A stretch of 15,106 nucleotides of DNA from Gammaproteobacteria bacterium (GTDB taxonomy: Bacteria; Pseudomonadota; Gammaproteobacteria; Tenderiales; Tenderiaceae): contig JAJRWO010000048.1 in the NCBI GenBank assembly GCA_024276775.1, positions 1 through 15,106 of the forward strand, read 5' to 3'. The translations under genes were made by a program, and so were the position numbers. Shown here piece after piece: positions 1 to 7,653 of this stretch (position 1 is its first letter; every line of letters starts with the position of its first letter). The notes below the pieces were generated by a model. It saw only the letters and a program-made list of their open reading frames with translations, did no database searches and was not told the DNA's origin.

Positions 1-642
1 ATTATCATCGTTTCGGTCAGCAAATTAATTGATTACAAGGCATTCAAACATGCTTGGCTATATGATAAGGCCGATGCTCTGGCGCTGCTTGTCACATTTT
101 TTATGGTATTAACGCTGGGCATCGAGGTCGGCATCCTGACCTGCGCAAGTCTTTCGATTGGCATCTATTTACACCGCAGCAGCAAACCCCATGTTGCCGT
201 TATTGGTCGTATTGGCAATAGCGAACATTTTCGTAATGTTGATAGATTTGATGTTAAAACCTGCGAGCACATCATCGCCATGCGTGTCGATGAAAACCTC
301 TATTTTTCCAACACCAATTTTATTGAGGATGCCATCATCAATCTAATTGCCGACAACCAGAAGGCTAAACATCTTGTGATTGTTTGCAGCTCAGTGAACA
401 TGATTGATGCCAGCGCTTTGGAAGCACTGGACAACATCATAGAACGCCTTAAATACGCAGGTGTAACCGTACATTTGGCAGAAGTTAAAGGCCCGGTAAT
501 GGATCGCCTGAAAAACTCTCCCTTTCTACAACGCCTTCAGCCGGGACAGGTATTTCTCAGCACACATGAGGCAATGATAAAACTCGGTTGCCACTTGGGA
601 AAAACTACAAATGACGTTCGAAAACCCATCGATGAACCATAA
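1..642 (+). CDS. SulP family anion (sulfate-type) permease, C-terminal part
   Basis: The frame is open from base 1, so the gene starts outside the window and 213 residues remain. They begin in the last transmembrane helices: a KADALALLVTFF helix and a GIEVGIL helix, a hallmark of the end of the SulP membrane domain. A cytoplasmic STAS domain follows (about residues 66-190), with the core strand and helix HLVIVCSSVNMIDASALEAL. SulP proteins move sulfate, bicarbonate or other anions across the inner membrane; the substrate cannot be read from this part. The ATG at 103 is internal to a helix and is not the start. The 3' end overlaps the opposing YeeE/YedE gene by 38 bp, so the two transcription units converge. 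Proximity to YeeE/YedE half-transporters favours a sulfur-oxyanion role, but this is inference. Confidence 0.9.
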   Translation: MIIVSVSKLIDYKAFKHAWLYDKADALALLVTFFMVLTLGIEVGILTCASLSIGIYLHRSSKPHVAVIGRIGNSEHFRNVDRFDVKTCEHIIAMRVDENLYFSNTNFIEDAIINLIADNQKAKHLVIVCSSVNMIDASALEALDNIIERLKYAGVTVHLAEVKGPVMDRLKNSPFLQRLQPGQVFLSTHEAMIKLGCHLGKTTNDVRKPIDEP

Positions 643-1024
643 AACCGGCAATCATGGCAAGTAAGACAAAGAGCGGGTATGTTAAGCCAAATCCCAATGC
701 CGTGATAACAGGCCCAGGGCAATAGCCAATCAGGCCCCAGCCAATGCCAAATAGCGATGCTCCCAATAATAAACGTTTATCAACAGACGAGCTACACGAC
801 AATTTAAAATCAGCGGAAAATATGGGGCTTTGGCGTTTTAACACTAGACGAAATGCCAGCATGGTGACACCAACAGCCCCGCCCATCACCAATGCCAGAC
901 TGGGATCCCAATGACCGCTAATATCCAAAAAATCAAGTACCTTGGTTGGTGAAGCCATCTCCGACACACACAACCCTAAACCAAACAACAGACCAGAAAT
1001 TAACGCTAGAATATTGTGTTTCAT
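605..1024 (-). CDS. YeeE/YedE family half-transporter, DUF6691-type (PmpB-like)
   Basis: This is a 139-residue very hydrophobic protein with about four membrane helices. It carries the family signature GIGWGLIGYCPGP near residues 95-107, whose cysteine is conserved in YeeE/YedE proteins. Related proteins (TsuA/YeeE, PmpA/PmpB) are linked to thiosulfate or other sulfur-compound uptake; here the half-length form probably pairs with the product of the upstream gene. I chose the ATG at 1024 because GGAGG lies 7 nt before it and the frame further upstream (TTG at 1153) does not look like family sequence. Only 2 bp separate it from the upstream stop, so the pair is co-transcribed and probably translationally coupled. 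Its last 38 bp overlap the end of the SulP gene on the other strand. The substrate is not known from sequence. Confidence 0.88.
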   Translation of the reverse strand: MKHNILALISGLLFGLGLCVSEMASPTKVLDFLDISGHWDPSLALVMGGAVGVTMLAFRLVLKRQSPIFSADFKLSCSSSVDKRLLLGASLFGIGWGLIGYCPGPVITALGFGLTYPLFVLLAMIAGFMVHRWVFERHL

Positions 1025-1026
1025 GC

Positions 1027-1452
1027 TTAGCCTCCAACCACATGACGCATAATATAAACAGTCACAAATCCTGCAAGCATAAATACGCACGTTGCAACAA
1101 TGGAGCGTAAAGAGATAAAACCAATCCCGCAAACACCATGGCCGCTGGTGCAACCACCCCCCATTCGGGCACCAAATCCGACCAAAAAAGCACCTATAAT
1201 CAAGACCAGCAACGACACTTCCGTGCTATTTTCAAAGCCTCCCGGGCCAAAAAACTGATACAAGGCACCACTCGCAATCATGCCAACTACAAACATCAGG
1301 CGCCACAAGCGGTCACCCGCAGGCTGAACAAAAATACCACTGAGAATACCGCTTATACCGGCTACTCGACCATTGAACAACAATAACAAGGTGGCGCTCA
1401 AACCAATTAGAGCACCACCTATCAGGGCAGAAACGGGGGTAAAGTTTTCCAT
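1027..1452 (-). CDS. YeeE/YedE family half-transporter (PmpA-like)
   Basis: This is a 141-residue membrane protein with about four helices. It has the diagnostic motif GGGCTSGHGVCG near residues 97-108, including the conserved cysteines thought to handle sulfur compounds in YeeE/TsuA-type transporters. An earlier GRVAGISGI segment also fits the family. It is the first gene of a two-gene operon whose second gene begins 2 bp after its stop; the two short proteins together correspond to one full-length YeeE. The ATG at 1452 has only a weak GGA-type ribosome binding site 8 nt upstream. Upstream lies a run of 12 G (C on the coding strand) ending 32 bp before the start codon, which may sit inside the promoter spacer. 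The substrate (thiosulfate, sulfide-derived or other sulfur species) is an inference from family and from the neighbouring SulP gene. Confidence 0.88.
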   Translation of the reverse strand: MENFTPVSALIGGALIGLSATLLLLFNGRVAGISGILSGIFVQPAGDRLWRLMFVVGMIASGALYQFFGPGGFENSTEVSLLVLIIGAFLVGFGARMGGGCTSGHGVCGIGFISLRSIVATCVFMLAGFVTVYIMRHVVGG

Positions 1453-1470
1453 TTATCATTCCGAATATTT

Positions 1471-1503
1471 ATTATGTGTGTATGGGGGGGGGGGGCTTAT
1501 GAA
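1471..1503 (-). promoter_or_regulatory. Tentative promoter of the YeeE/YedE pair with a poly-C spacer
   Basis: On the minus strand a CATAAT -10-like hexamer (1476 to 1471) lies downstream of a TTCATA -35-like hexamer (1503 to 1498). The 21-bp spacer contains the entire C12 run. Both hexamers are weak matches and the spacer is longer than the usual 16-18 bp; loss of 3-5 C would bring it into that range. This is a hypothesis, not a demonstrated promoter. Confidence 0.22.
1484..1495. repeat. 12-bp homopolymeric G tract
   Basis: There are twelve consecutive G on the plus strand, 32-43 bp upstream of the YeeE/YedE start codon on the opposite strand. Tracts of this length are prone to slipped-strand mispairing. 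It could tune the promoter of the operon, or its length could be a sequencing or assembly error. Confidence 0.9.
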
Positions 1504-1558
1504 GAATCTGTGGGTAAAACATTGAACATTTAGGCCGATTTGCGTCGCATTGAGTTTC

Positions 1559-1570
1559 ATATCATGATAT
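1559..1570. repeat. Perfect 12-bp palindrome
   Basis: ATATCATGATAT is a perfect inverted repeat about 107 bp upstream of the YeeE/YedE operon start. It has the size of a dimeric regulator half-site pair and could be an operator, but no matching regulator gene lies in the window and a 12-bp AT-rich palindrome can arise by chance. Confidence 0.25.
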
Positions 1571-1658
1571 TAGTTACCCCTATATGCCAACCTGCCCTCG
1601 TACAGTCACTGTATGAGATAACATATATTTCAAGGCCAAAGTAGCAGGATCAAATGAA

Positions 1659-1814
1659 ATGCCAAAGCCAGCATCAGAATCACCCTACACTGAAATAAAG
1701 CCCAATCCATCACTGGAAATGCGTACCCGGCGTAAATTCACAGCGGACTATAAATCGCACATTGTGATGGAAGCCAAGGCTTGTAAACATAGCGCGCTGT
1801 TACGCCGGCCATAG
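1659..1814 (+). pseudogene. Relic of IS3-family transposase orfA (N-terminal part)
   Basis: The 51-codon frame from ATG 1659 to TAG 1814 encodes a segment with TRRKFTADYKSHIV followed by EAKACKHS and ALLRR. This matches the N-terminal helix-turn-helix region of IS3-type OrfA proteins, where the motif normally continues through GELGALLRREG. Here GELG is missing after KHS and the frame stops right after LLRR, so most of orfA and all of orfB are lost. An AGGA ribosome binding site remains a few bases upstream. No inverted repeats of an intact element are visible. It is therefore a decayed fragment in the 433-bp gap between the YeeE/YedE operon and the DUF4124-like gene. I see nothing else coding in that gap. 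Confidence 0.65.
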
Positions 1815-1885
1815 CTAATACTGGCTGGCGATGACTATATCCTTAGCATTTTCAAATGCTCAGGGCTTGTTAGCCGGGTTATAGA

Positions 1886-2377
1886 CTATTGCTCTGAGGA
1901 GAGAGAGTCCATCAATTTGAGTCGTTCATCCAGAATAGTCTGCACATTCTGAGCATCATCGATGAGTTTTTTCACCCGCCCCGGTGTCGGCATCAGATCC
2001 AACGGCTCATTCGGCTTTGCCTCGGCCGGTGTTTCTTCTTTCTCAGGCTCGGGCAGTATAAAGGCCTTGAGGCTGGAATTCGACCTGATTTGCACTGTCT
2101 CCACACCCGCCATATCCGCTGGGAGTTCATTGCTGAACTGCCAAACACCCGCCGCATCCTTCCACTTATATATCATCGGTCGACTGTTATCAGTCACTTC
2201 ACTGACAATACCCGTGATCTGTTTACTCCCTGACTCCAACCAATCGGGCAAACCGAAACTGGGCATTTTAAACGATGGCACTGCCCCGTTGCCCATTTTG
2301 TCGATAATAGAAAGGTACAGTATCGGCCCGGCTAAAATCGATATAGCCGACAACATCAATAAAGTTTTTTTAAGCAA
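1886..2377 (-). CDS. Small membrane-anchored DUF4124-like protein
   Basis: This is a protein of about 163 residues. The N-terminal LLKKTLLMLSAISILAGPI segment is a signal anchor or uncleaved signal peptide, placing the rest in the periplasm. A short domain around MIYKWKDAAGVWQFSNELP resembles the DUF4124 pattern (a YKW-D-G-V-x-F/Y-S-x-xP motif seen in many proteobacterial envelope proteins), followed by a Pro/Glu-rich linker and a helical C-terminus. Start choice: TTG at 2377 has GGAGG 6 nt upstream and puts the lysines directly before the hydrophobic helix. A GTG at 2410 is possible (AAGG 7 nt upstream) and would add 11 residues; GTG at 2383 touches the Shine-Dalgarno and is unlikely. The function is unknown. 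It is transcribed in the same direction as the DHH gene 180 bp upstream, with nothing convincing in between. Confidence 0.7.
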   Translation of the reverse strand: MLKKTLLMLSAISILAGPILYLSIIDKMGNGAVPSFKMPSFGLPDWLESGSKQITGIVSEVTDNSRPMIYKWKDAAGVWQFSNELPADMAGVETVQIRSNSSLKAFILPEPEKEETPAEAKPNEPLDLMPTPGRVKKLIDDAQNVQTILDERLKLMDSLSSEQ

Positions 2378-2590
2378 GTTCACCCTCCCGTCCTCACAAA
2401 GCCTGGTCACATTATCGCCTTATCATCATCGATAACGACCACGACTGAAACGGCTACAGCCTTGCTTTCACAACAACCATCAGCACAACTTCGATGGTAA
2501 CCGTACTGATGGCAACATTTTTCAAAAACCAGGCGATAAAGGCGGCAGGTTATCCATAATAAGTGACTCCCTGATTTTCAATCACTACTA

Positions 2591-3547
2591 TCAGGCATAG
2601 GTTGCTTTAAAGGCAACAACAAACTCATCATACATGATCGCAGGTAGATCATTGATCCCCGCCGCAGCCTTGCGCCCTCCCCCGGTTGGGAATTGACGAC
2701 ACAAATCATCCGCCCCTAACTTGTTATTCAAAGGTGCCCGCACGCTCACCACATAGCCCCCTTGCGGCAGCTCAGTCAACAGAGCATGAGCACGGTCAGG
2801 ATTGGCCGTGGCCAATTGGTTGCCAAACACACCCGAGACACGCCGCGCCCATGACTCCGCCGGAAACAGGTAAACCGCCACCTTGTTATCGACAATAACA
2901 GGGGCGCAGGCCTCAGCCTTGGCAAAATCTTCAACCGAACCACTGCGCAAGGTTTCAAACACATCCGCCTCGGCAGCAATAAACTGCAACGGATCTTCAT
3001 AAGCGGCCATGCGCTGCGAAAGCTCAGCAGGTGCAAAGTGTAAATCCTCAACTACGGCGCCATATCCATTGTAATTGAGATAGTGACCAAGCTCTCGCAA
3101 CAGCCCCAATTGCTTTTCGTTCAAACCCAAGCCTCCGGCAGCCTGACGGGCACGGCCATCAAAATTATCGCCAAAAGCCCCTACCACTGCCCAAGCTCGA
3201 TATTGACTATCAATAAATTGATCCACAATCAGACTGGTACAGGTATCAGGGCTCGTATCAATATTGACATTCAAATTGTCTGACTCAGGAATATCCCCGG
3301 CAAAATGATGATCAAAGTATTTAATCCTCACCCCTTGCGCCAACAGGGATGTCAGCGGCTCACGATTTTTATCCAGCGAGATATCAAACACATTTACCTC
3401 ATCGCTTGAACCGGCGTTCACCTTTTTAAGTAAGGCAATGTCACGTTTAACCCCGGTGATCAACTGACTCTCGGCCGGAAAGGCCAAACGAAACTGCTGT
3501 AATGCACACAGGCCATCTGCATCGCCGTTAAAAACATCAAATCGCAT
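2591..3547 (-). CDS. DHH/DHHA1 family phosphoesterase
   Basis: The 318-residue protein begins with the metal-binding motif FNGDADGLC (residues 6-13). It has a further acidic motif VFDISLD (from residue 53), the name-giving DHH at 79-81 (YFDHHFAG), and near the C-terminus a DHHA1-type glycine motif PTGGGRKAAAG (about 287-297). This is the architecture of Mn-dependent phosphoesterases acting on short oligonucleotides, pAp or cyclic dinucleotides (NrnA/RecJ-like), acting in the cytosol. No membrane or sensor domains are attached, so it is not a GdpP-type protein. The exact substrate cannot be assigned, and many such gammaproteobacterial proteins are annotated only as DHH phosphoesterase or acetyltransferase-like. 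The ATG at 3547 is supported by GGGGA 7 nt upstream and by the family start MRFDVFNGD. It is transcribed away from the DAHP synthase gene. Confidence 0.85.
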   Translation of the reverse strand: MRFDVFNGDADGLCALQQFRLAFPAESQLITGVKRDIALLKKVNAGSSDEVNVFDISLDKNREPLTSLLAQGVRIKYFDHHFAGDIPESDNLNVNIDTSPDTCTSLIVDQFIDSQYRAWAVVGAFGDNFDGRARQAAGGLGLNEKQLGLLRELGHYLNYNGYGAVVEDLHFAPAELSQRMAAYEDPLQFIAAEADVFETLRSGSVEDFAKAEACAPVIVDNKVAVYLFPAESWARRVSGVFGNQLATANPDRAHALLTELPQGGYVVSVRAPLNNKLGADDLCRQFPTGGGRKAAAGINDLPAIMYDEFVVAFKATYA

Positions 3548-3772
3548 CCTACCATCCCCAATGTTATTTACTTTAGAAAGAGCCGCACATTCTAACAGGC
3601 TACTGCGATTCTACTCAGATGCCATGCTTGAAACCAGAACCTCAAATTAGTAACGCCACCTAAACGCTGCAAGTGCTCTCACTCACCGGCTATTCGTCAG
3701 AATTTCAGCCTCCTCTGAATATAACCAACATGTTAGAATGCGCCGCTTTAATATAAAATATCCGGGCATTTC

Positions 3773-4843
3773 ATGGATTTACGTATAGAAAATCTGCATA
3801 TTCACTCTGAGACTGAGATCATTCATCCTGACCAGCTCAAATGTGAATACCCACTCAATCAAAAAGCTATCGACACGGTTTTACAGGGTCAGCAGACCAT
3901 CAAAAACATCCTCGACGGCAACGATCCACGCCGTTTTGTGGTGGTTGGCCCCTGCTCAATACATGATGTTAAGGCGGCTCGGGAATATGCCCAAAGACTC
4001 AAACAACTGGCTGATCAAGTACAGGACTGTCTGTATTTGGTCATGCGCGTCTATTTTGAAAAACCCCGCACCAATGTCGGCTGGCAAGGGCTGGTCAATG
4101 ATCCACACCTGGATGGCAGTTACAAAATAGAGGACGGGTTGCGGCTGGCACGTCAATTATTACTGGATATTGCCGAAATTGGCCTGCCCACTGCCGGTGA
4201 AGCCCTGGATCTGGTCACCCCTCAATACGTTCAGGATCTATTTTCCTGGACGGCAATCGGTGCCCGCACCACCGAATCACAAACCCACAGAAAAATGGCC
4301 AGCGGCTTTTCATCTACCGTTGGCTTTAAAAATGGCACCAATGGCGATATTAATGTCGCCATCAACGCCATGCGCGCCGCCGCCCATGAAAATAACTTTG
4401 TCAGCATCAATGCTGCCGGTCAGGTCGCCGTCGTTCGCACGAAAGGCAATCCATATACACACGTTGTCTTACGTGGTGGCAGCAGTGGGCCAAACTACGA
4501 TATCAAGCACATCGCCCAATGTGAGCGTCATCTGGAACACCTGGGTCTGCCTAAAAATATCATGGTGGATTGTAGTCACGCCAATTCACTCAAAGACCCT
4601 GAAAAGCAACGGCTGGTGATGGACAATATCAGTCAGCAGATTCTCGATGGTAATACATCCATCAAGGGCATCATGGTCGAAAGCAACCTCAACAGCGGTC
4701 ATCAGGCCATTCCCAAAAATCTTGAAAATCTCGACTATGGTGTCTCGGTCACCGATGCCTGTATCGACTGGGCCAACACGGAAAAAGCCATTATCACCAT
4801 GCACACTCACCTCAAAAAGGCCGGTTTGGATCTGGAAGATTAA
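3773..4843 (+). CDS. aroG: 3-deoxy-7-phosphoheptulonate (DAHP) synthase, class I (AroF/AroG/AroH type)
   Basis: This cytosolic enzyme condenses phosphoenolpyruvate with erythrose 4-phosphate in the first step of the shikimate pathway. Its 356 residues match the usual length. Metal ligands are all present: Cys61 (GPCSIHD), His269 (DCSHAN), Glu303 (MVES) and Asp328 (VTDAC). The PEP/E4P-binding residues are too: Arg92 and Lys97 in MRVYFEKPRT, Arg165 in GARTTES, Lys186 in GFKNGT and Arg234 in LRGG. The N-terminal extension used for feedback binding of an aromatic amino acid is present, but I cannot say whether Phe, Tyr or Trp is the effector, so the symbol is generic. The ATG at 3773 fits the family N-terminus; its ribosome binding site is weak. 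It is a single gene between a divergent DHH gene and the convergent kbl gene. Confidence 0.95.
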   Translation: MDLRIENLHIHSETEIIHPDQLKCEYPLNQKAIDTVLQGQQTIKNILDGNDPRRFVVVGPCSIHDVKAAREYAQRLKQLADQVQDCLYLVMRVYFEKPRTNVGWQGLVNDPHLDGSYKIEDGLRLARQLLLDIAEIGLPTAGEALDLVTPQYVQDLFSWTAIGARTTESQTHRKMASGFSSTVGFKNGTNGDINVAINAMRAAAHENNFVSINAAGQVAVVRTKGNPYTHVVLRGGSSGPNYDIKHIAQCERHLEHLGLPKNIMVDCSHANSLKDPEKQRLVMDNISQQILDGNTSIKGIMVESNLNSGHQAIPKNLENLDYGVSVTDACIDWANTEKAIITMHTHLKKAGLDLED

Positions 4844-4973
4844 ACCGTATAAAAGTACAAGGCCTGGATTTGTATAATTGAGTGCATCACCGTGTTTTCT
4901 ACATCCTGGCCTTCATCAACAGAAAGCCCCGATATATACCCATAACGCTGTGGATATAGCTGTCATTTCTGGT

Positions 4974-5012
4974 GGCTGGTTCTGATTCTTTGACGAAGAA
5001 CCATTTCCAGCC
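4974..5012. other. Stem-loop between convergent aroG and kbl
   Basis: GGCTGG pairs with CCAGCC at the outer edges, and inside TTCTT can pair with AAGAA; alternatively TGGTTCT (4977-4983) pairs with AGAACCA (4997-5003). It lies between two convergent genes, where a bidirectional terminator is expected, but there is no T-run on either strand. The rest of the 250-bp gap shows nothing else clear. Confidence 0.3.
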
Positions 5013-5093
5013 GATGATCATGCAACCGGTAGCGAAAAAACATACTTAAACTCCGTCACCGACACAATCAAATAACTATTTAATTTAGATAAA

Positions 5094-6287
5094 CTAACCC
5101 ATCAGTTCAGCGGCAGTCATCGCAAATGCGGCAATCGCCTTATCCAAATCCTCTTTGGTATGCGCTGCCGAAATCTGAGTGCGGATTCTTGCCTTACCTT
5201 TTGCGACCACTGGAAAGAAGAAACCAATGGCATAAACACCACGATCCAACAGTTTTTGTGACATTTTCTGGGCCAGCACTGCATCACCCAACATCACTGG
5301 CACAATCGGATGCTCGCCGGGGCTGATTGCAAAACCTGCCTCTTGCATGCCTTGGCGAAAATAGCGTGTATTTTCTGCCAGCTGATCACGCAAAGCCGTT
5401 GACGCTGAAAGCATATCCAGAACCTTAATAGCTGCCGCACAAATCGCCGGTGCCACTGTGTTTGAAAACAGATAGGGGCGTGAGCGCTGGCGCAGCATAT
5501 CAATAATTTCTTTGCGCCCGGATGTGTAACCGCCAGAACCACCCCCCAATGCCTTGCCAAATGTTCCCGTAATAATATCAACACGATCCATCACACCACA
5601 GTATTCATGAATGCCACGCCCGGTTTTGCCCATAAAACCAACCGCGTGGCAATCATCATGGTGAACCATCGCATCATACTTATCTGCCAGATCACAAATT
5701 TTATCTAGTTGAGCAATAGTGCCATCCATAGAAAACACGCCATCAGTCGTTATCAGGATACGGCGCGCACCCTCCGCCCTTGCTTCTTTAAGCTTGGCCT
5801 CAAGGTCTTCCATGTCATTATTTTTATAGCGAAATCGCGCCGCCTTGCACAAGCGCACACCGTCAATAATGGAGGCATGGTTCAACTCATCGGAAATAAC
5901 AGCATCGTTTTTGCCTAGAATTGTTTCAAACAACCCCGTATTGGCATCAAAACACGCCGCATAAAGAATCGTATCTTCCATGCCCAGAAAATGAGTAACT
6001 TTATCTTCAAGCGTTTTGTGAATTGTCTGTGTGCCACAAATAAAACGCACCGAGGCCAGACCAAAACCCCATTGTTCATAACTCTCCTTGGCTGCCTGAA
6101 TAACATCAGAGTTATTGGCCAGGCCAAGGTAATTATTGGCACACATATTTATCACCTCGCTACCATCAGCAAGGGTAATATCATTTTTCTGCTCAGAAGC
6201 AATGATACGTTCAGTTTTCCATAGGCCAGCCTCTTTAATTTCAGCCAGCTCTTGCGCCAAACCTGCTTTTGCACTTTTGAAACTCAT
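5094..6287 (-). CDS. kbl: Glycine C-acetyltransferase (2-amino-3-ketobutyrate CoA ligase)
   Basis: This PLP enzyme converts 2-amino-3-ketobutyrate and CoA into glycine and acetyl-CoA, the second step of threonine degradation. It has 397 residues against about 398 in E. coli. Diagnostic parts are VINMCANNYLGLA near the N-terminus, the cofactor-binding HHDDCHAVGF (about 209-218), and the PLP-binding lysine K245 in GTFGKALGGGSGGY. The ATG at 6287 is chosen over the upstream TTG at 6332 because AAGGA sits 7 nt before it and MSFKSAKAGL is the family-like start; the longer form would run into the end of tdh. The gene begins 19 bp after the tdh stop, so the two form an operon in the order tdh-kbl, the reverse of the E. 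coli kbl-tdh order. The product of Tdh is unstable, which explains the tight linkage. Confidence 0.95.
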   Translation of the reverse strand: MSFKSAKAGLAQELAEIKEAGLWKTERIIASEQKNDITLADGSEVINMCANNYLGLANNSDVIQAAKESYEQWGFGLASVRFICGTQTIHKTLEDKVTHFLGMEDTILYAACFDANTGLFETILGKNDAVISDELNHASIIDGVRLCKAARFRYKNNDMEDLEAKLKEARAEGARRILITTDGVFSMDGTIAQLDKICDLADKYDAMVHHDDCHAVGFMGKTGRGIHEYCGVMDRVDIITGTFGKALGGGSGGYTSGRKEIIDMLRQRSRPYLFSNTVAPAICAAAIKVLDMLSASTALRDQLAENTRYFRQGMQEAGFAISPGEHPIVPVMLGDAVLAQKMSQKLLDRGVYAIGFFFPVVAKGKARIRTQISAAHTKEDLDKAIAAFAMTAAELMG

Positions 6288-6306
6288 AAACAATCCTTCG
6301 TAGCGT

Positions 6307-7350
6307 TTAAATATCTTCCCAGCTGAGTACAACCTTGCCAGATTGGCCGGAACGCATCACATCAAAGCCTTTTTGGAATTCGCTGTAATGATAACGATGA
6401 GTGATAATTTTTTCCAATGGCAGGCCACTTTGCACCATCATTACGCCCTTATACCAGGTCTCAAATATTTCACGGCCATAGATGCCTTTGATAAACAGGC
6501 CTTTAAAAACAACCTGCGTCCAGTCAATACCCGTGCCATCCGGCATGATACCAAGCATAGCAATGCTGCCACCATTGATCATTTTGCCAAGGGCATCACG
6601 AAAGGCTATTGGTGAGCCTGACATTTCCAAGCAGACATCAAAGCCTTCAAGAATACCCAGGCTACGCATAAAACCGTCAGTGATAACGTCCTTGCTGACA
6701 TTAAATGGATGAACTTTTGGCACGATGCTCTTGACCAGATCTAACCTGTAATCATTGATATCAGTAATCACAATATTGCGCGCACCGCAATGAGCGGCAA
6801 CCATCGCTGCCATAATACCAATCGGGCCTGCACCGGTAATCAACACATCTTCACCGACCATGTTAAAAGAGAGCGCCGTGTGCACAGCATTGCCATAAGG
6901 GTCAAAACAAGCTAGCACATCCGTCGGGATTTCGATATTTGGCCGAAAGACATTTTTGGCCGGAATAGCCACATATTCGGCAAAGCTACCATTGCGGTTA
7001 ACGCCAACACCAATAGTATTTGGGCAAAGATGGCGTCTGCCAGCCAAGCAGTTACGACAACGCTCACAGACAATATGACCCTCACCAGAAACCACATCAC
7101 CAATGTTCAGTTCGGTGACATTGGTGCCCATTTCAGCGATGACACCCGCAAACTCGTGGCCAATGGTTATCGGCACAGGGATTGTTTTCTGCGCCCATTC
7201 ATCCCAGTTATAAATATGTACATCCGTGCCACAAATAGCCGTTTTCTGAATTTTGATCAGAACATCATTATTACCCACCTCCGGCACAGACACATCTTCC
7301 AGCCACAAACCTTCTTTGGCATGTTTTTTAACTAACGCCTTCATCTTCAT
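6307..7350 (-). CDS. tdh: L-threonine 3-dehydrogenase
   Basis: This zinc-dependent medium-chain dehydrogenase oxidises L-threonine to 2-amino-3-ketobutyrate with NAD+ and feeds Kbl. It has 347 residues (E. coli 341). The catalytic zinc site shows Cys40 (AICGTDVHIYNWDEW) and His65-Glu66 (GHEFAG); the structural zinc lobe has Cys95, Cys98, Cys101 and Cys109 (CERCRNCLAGRRHLC). The Rossmann motif GAGPIG is at 173-178. The sequence follows E. coli Tdh closely throughout, including IKGIYGREIFETWYK and FDVMRSGQSGKVVLSW near the end, so this is Tdh and not another alcohol dehydrogenase. The start is either ATG 7350 or ATG 7344 (MKMKAL), and neither has a strong Shine-Dalgarno. It is the first gene of the tdh-kbl operon; I saw no clear promoter in the upstream gap. 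Confidence 0.95.
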   Translation of the reverse strand: MKMKALVKKHAKEGLWLEDVSVPEVGNNDVLIKIQKTAICGTDVHIYNWDEWAQKTIPVPITIGHEFAGVIAEMGTNVTELNIGDVVSGEGHIVCERCRNCLAGRRHLCPNTIGVGVNRNGSFAEYVAIPAKNVFRPNIEIPTDVLACFDPYGNAVHTALSFNMVGEDVLITGAGPIGIMAAMVAAHCGARNIVITDINDYRLDLVKSIVPKVHPFNVSKDVITDGFMRSLGILEGFDVCLEMSGSPIAFRDALGKMINGGSIAMLGIMPDGTGIDWTQVVFKGLFIKGIYGREIFETWYKGVMMVQSGLPLEKIITHRYHYSEFQKGFDVMRSGQSGKVVLSWEDI

Positions 7351-7475
7351 AACACCCGTTTCATCCCGATATTAATAATAACCCGTTCTTCACAGCACAT
7401 TTATATAACCACCAAACCAGTCGAACAGTATATTCCATATTTTACCTAAGCAGACAATCCAGTCCACAAGACCAC

Positions 7476-7493
7476 TGGCCGACCAAGCGGCCA
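7476..7493. other. Hairpin in the tdh/ppk2 divergent gap
   Basis: TGGCCG and CGGCCA form a perfect 6-bp stem with a 6-base loop in the 379-bp gap between the divergent tdh and ppk2 genes. An overlapping alternative pairs CCAGT (7459-7463) with ACTGG (7474-7478). There is no T-run, so it is not a standard terminator. Its role is unknown; it could be an operator or chance. Confidence 0.25.
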
Positions 7494-7540
7494 TTCGAGT
7501 ACTGCGCCCAGACACAAGTGGGGCATTGTCAAACATCCCT

Positions 7541-7579
7541 AAACTCATCAACCCCCCAACATTGTCAATGAGTTTTTTT
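7541..7579 (+). terminator. Weak terminator-like hairpin with T7 run
   Basis: AAACTCAT (7541-7548) pairs with ATGAGTTT (7568-7575), and the stem runs into seven T (7573-7579). The loop is long (19 nt) and C-rich. No plus-strand gene lies upstream to be terminated, so if real it would act on antisense or leader RNA before ppk2. The rest of the gap is AT-rich with no coding signal. Confidence 0.25.
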
Positions 7580-7624
7580 CATTCACAGCTTTGTTGTTAA
7601 TTTGGTTTTTAAACAAAAATAATA

Positions 7625-7653
7625 TTGATTTTAGCTTCTCCCAGTACTGTATA
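7625..7653 (+). promoter_or_regulatory. Candidate sigma70 promoter for ppk2
   Basis: TTGATT (7625-7630) is followed after 17 bp by TGTATA (7648-7653), with an overlapping TATAAA alternative. It lies about 77 bp upstream of the chosen ppk2 start. The hexamers are moderate matches and no experimental support exists. Confidence 0.4.

Noticed and set aside
1027..1153. Upstream extension of the second YeeE/YedE gene to TTG 1153.
   Set aside because: The extra 43 residues are Cys-rich shadow sequence of the upstream gene; ATG 1024 has a strong GGAGG and fits the family.
2411..2590. Short minus-strand frames between the DHH and DUF4124-like genes, one Cys/His-rich and ending ATGTGA over a possible GTG start.
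   Set aside because: The Cys/His-rich frame has no ATG, GTG or TTG start, and the other frames are about 20 codons. Coding is not supported.
4861..4914. Inverted repeat AAGGCCTGGA / TCCTGGCCTT after aroG as a terminator.
   Set aside because: It has one mismatch, a loop of more than 30 bases and no T-run.
4902..5075. A protein-like plus-strand frame between aroG and kbl (reads APIYTHNAVDIAVISGGWF, then a TGA at 4983-4985, then FFDEEPFPADDHATG to a stop at 5075).
   Set aside because: There is no start codon with a ribosome binding site, it is broken by an in-frame TGA, and I do not recognise the sequence. It may be chance or an old pseudogene; not enough to annotate.
6288..6332. Upstream extension of kbl to TTG 6332.
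   Set aside because: It would overlap the end of tdh, and the internal ATG 6287 has AAGGA 7 nt upstream and gives the family length.
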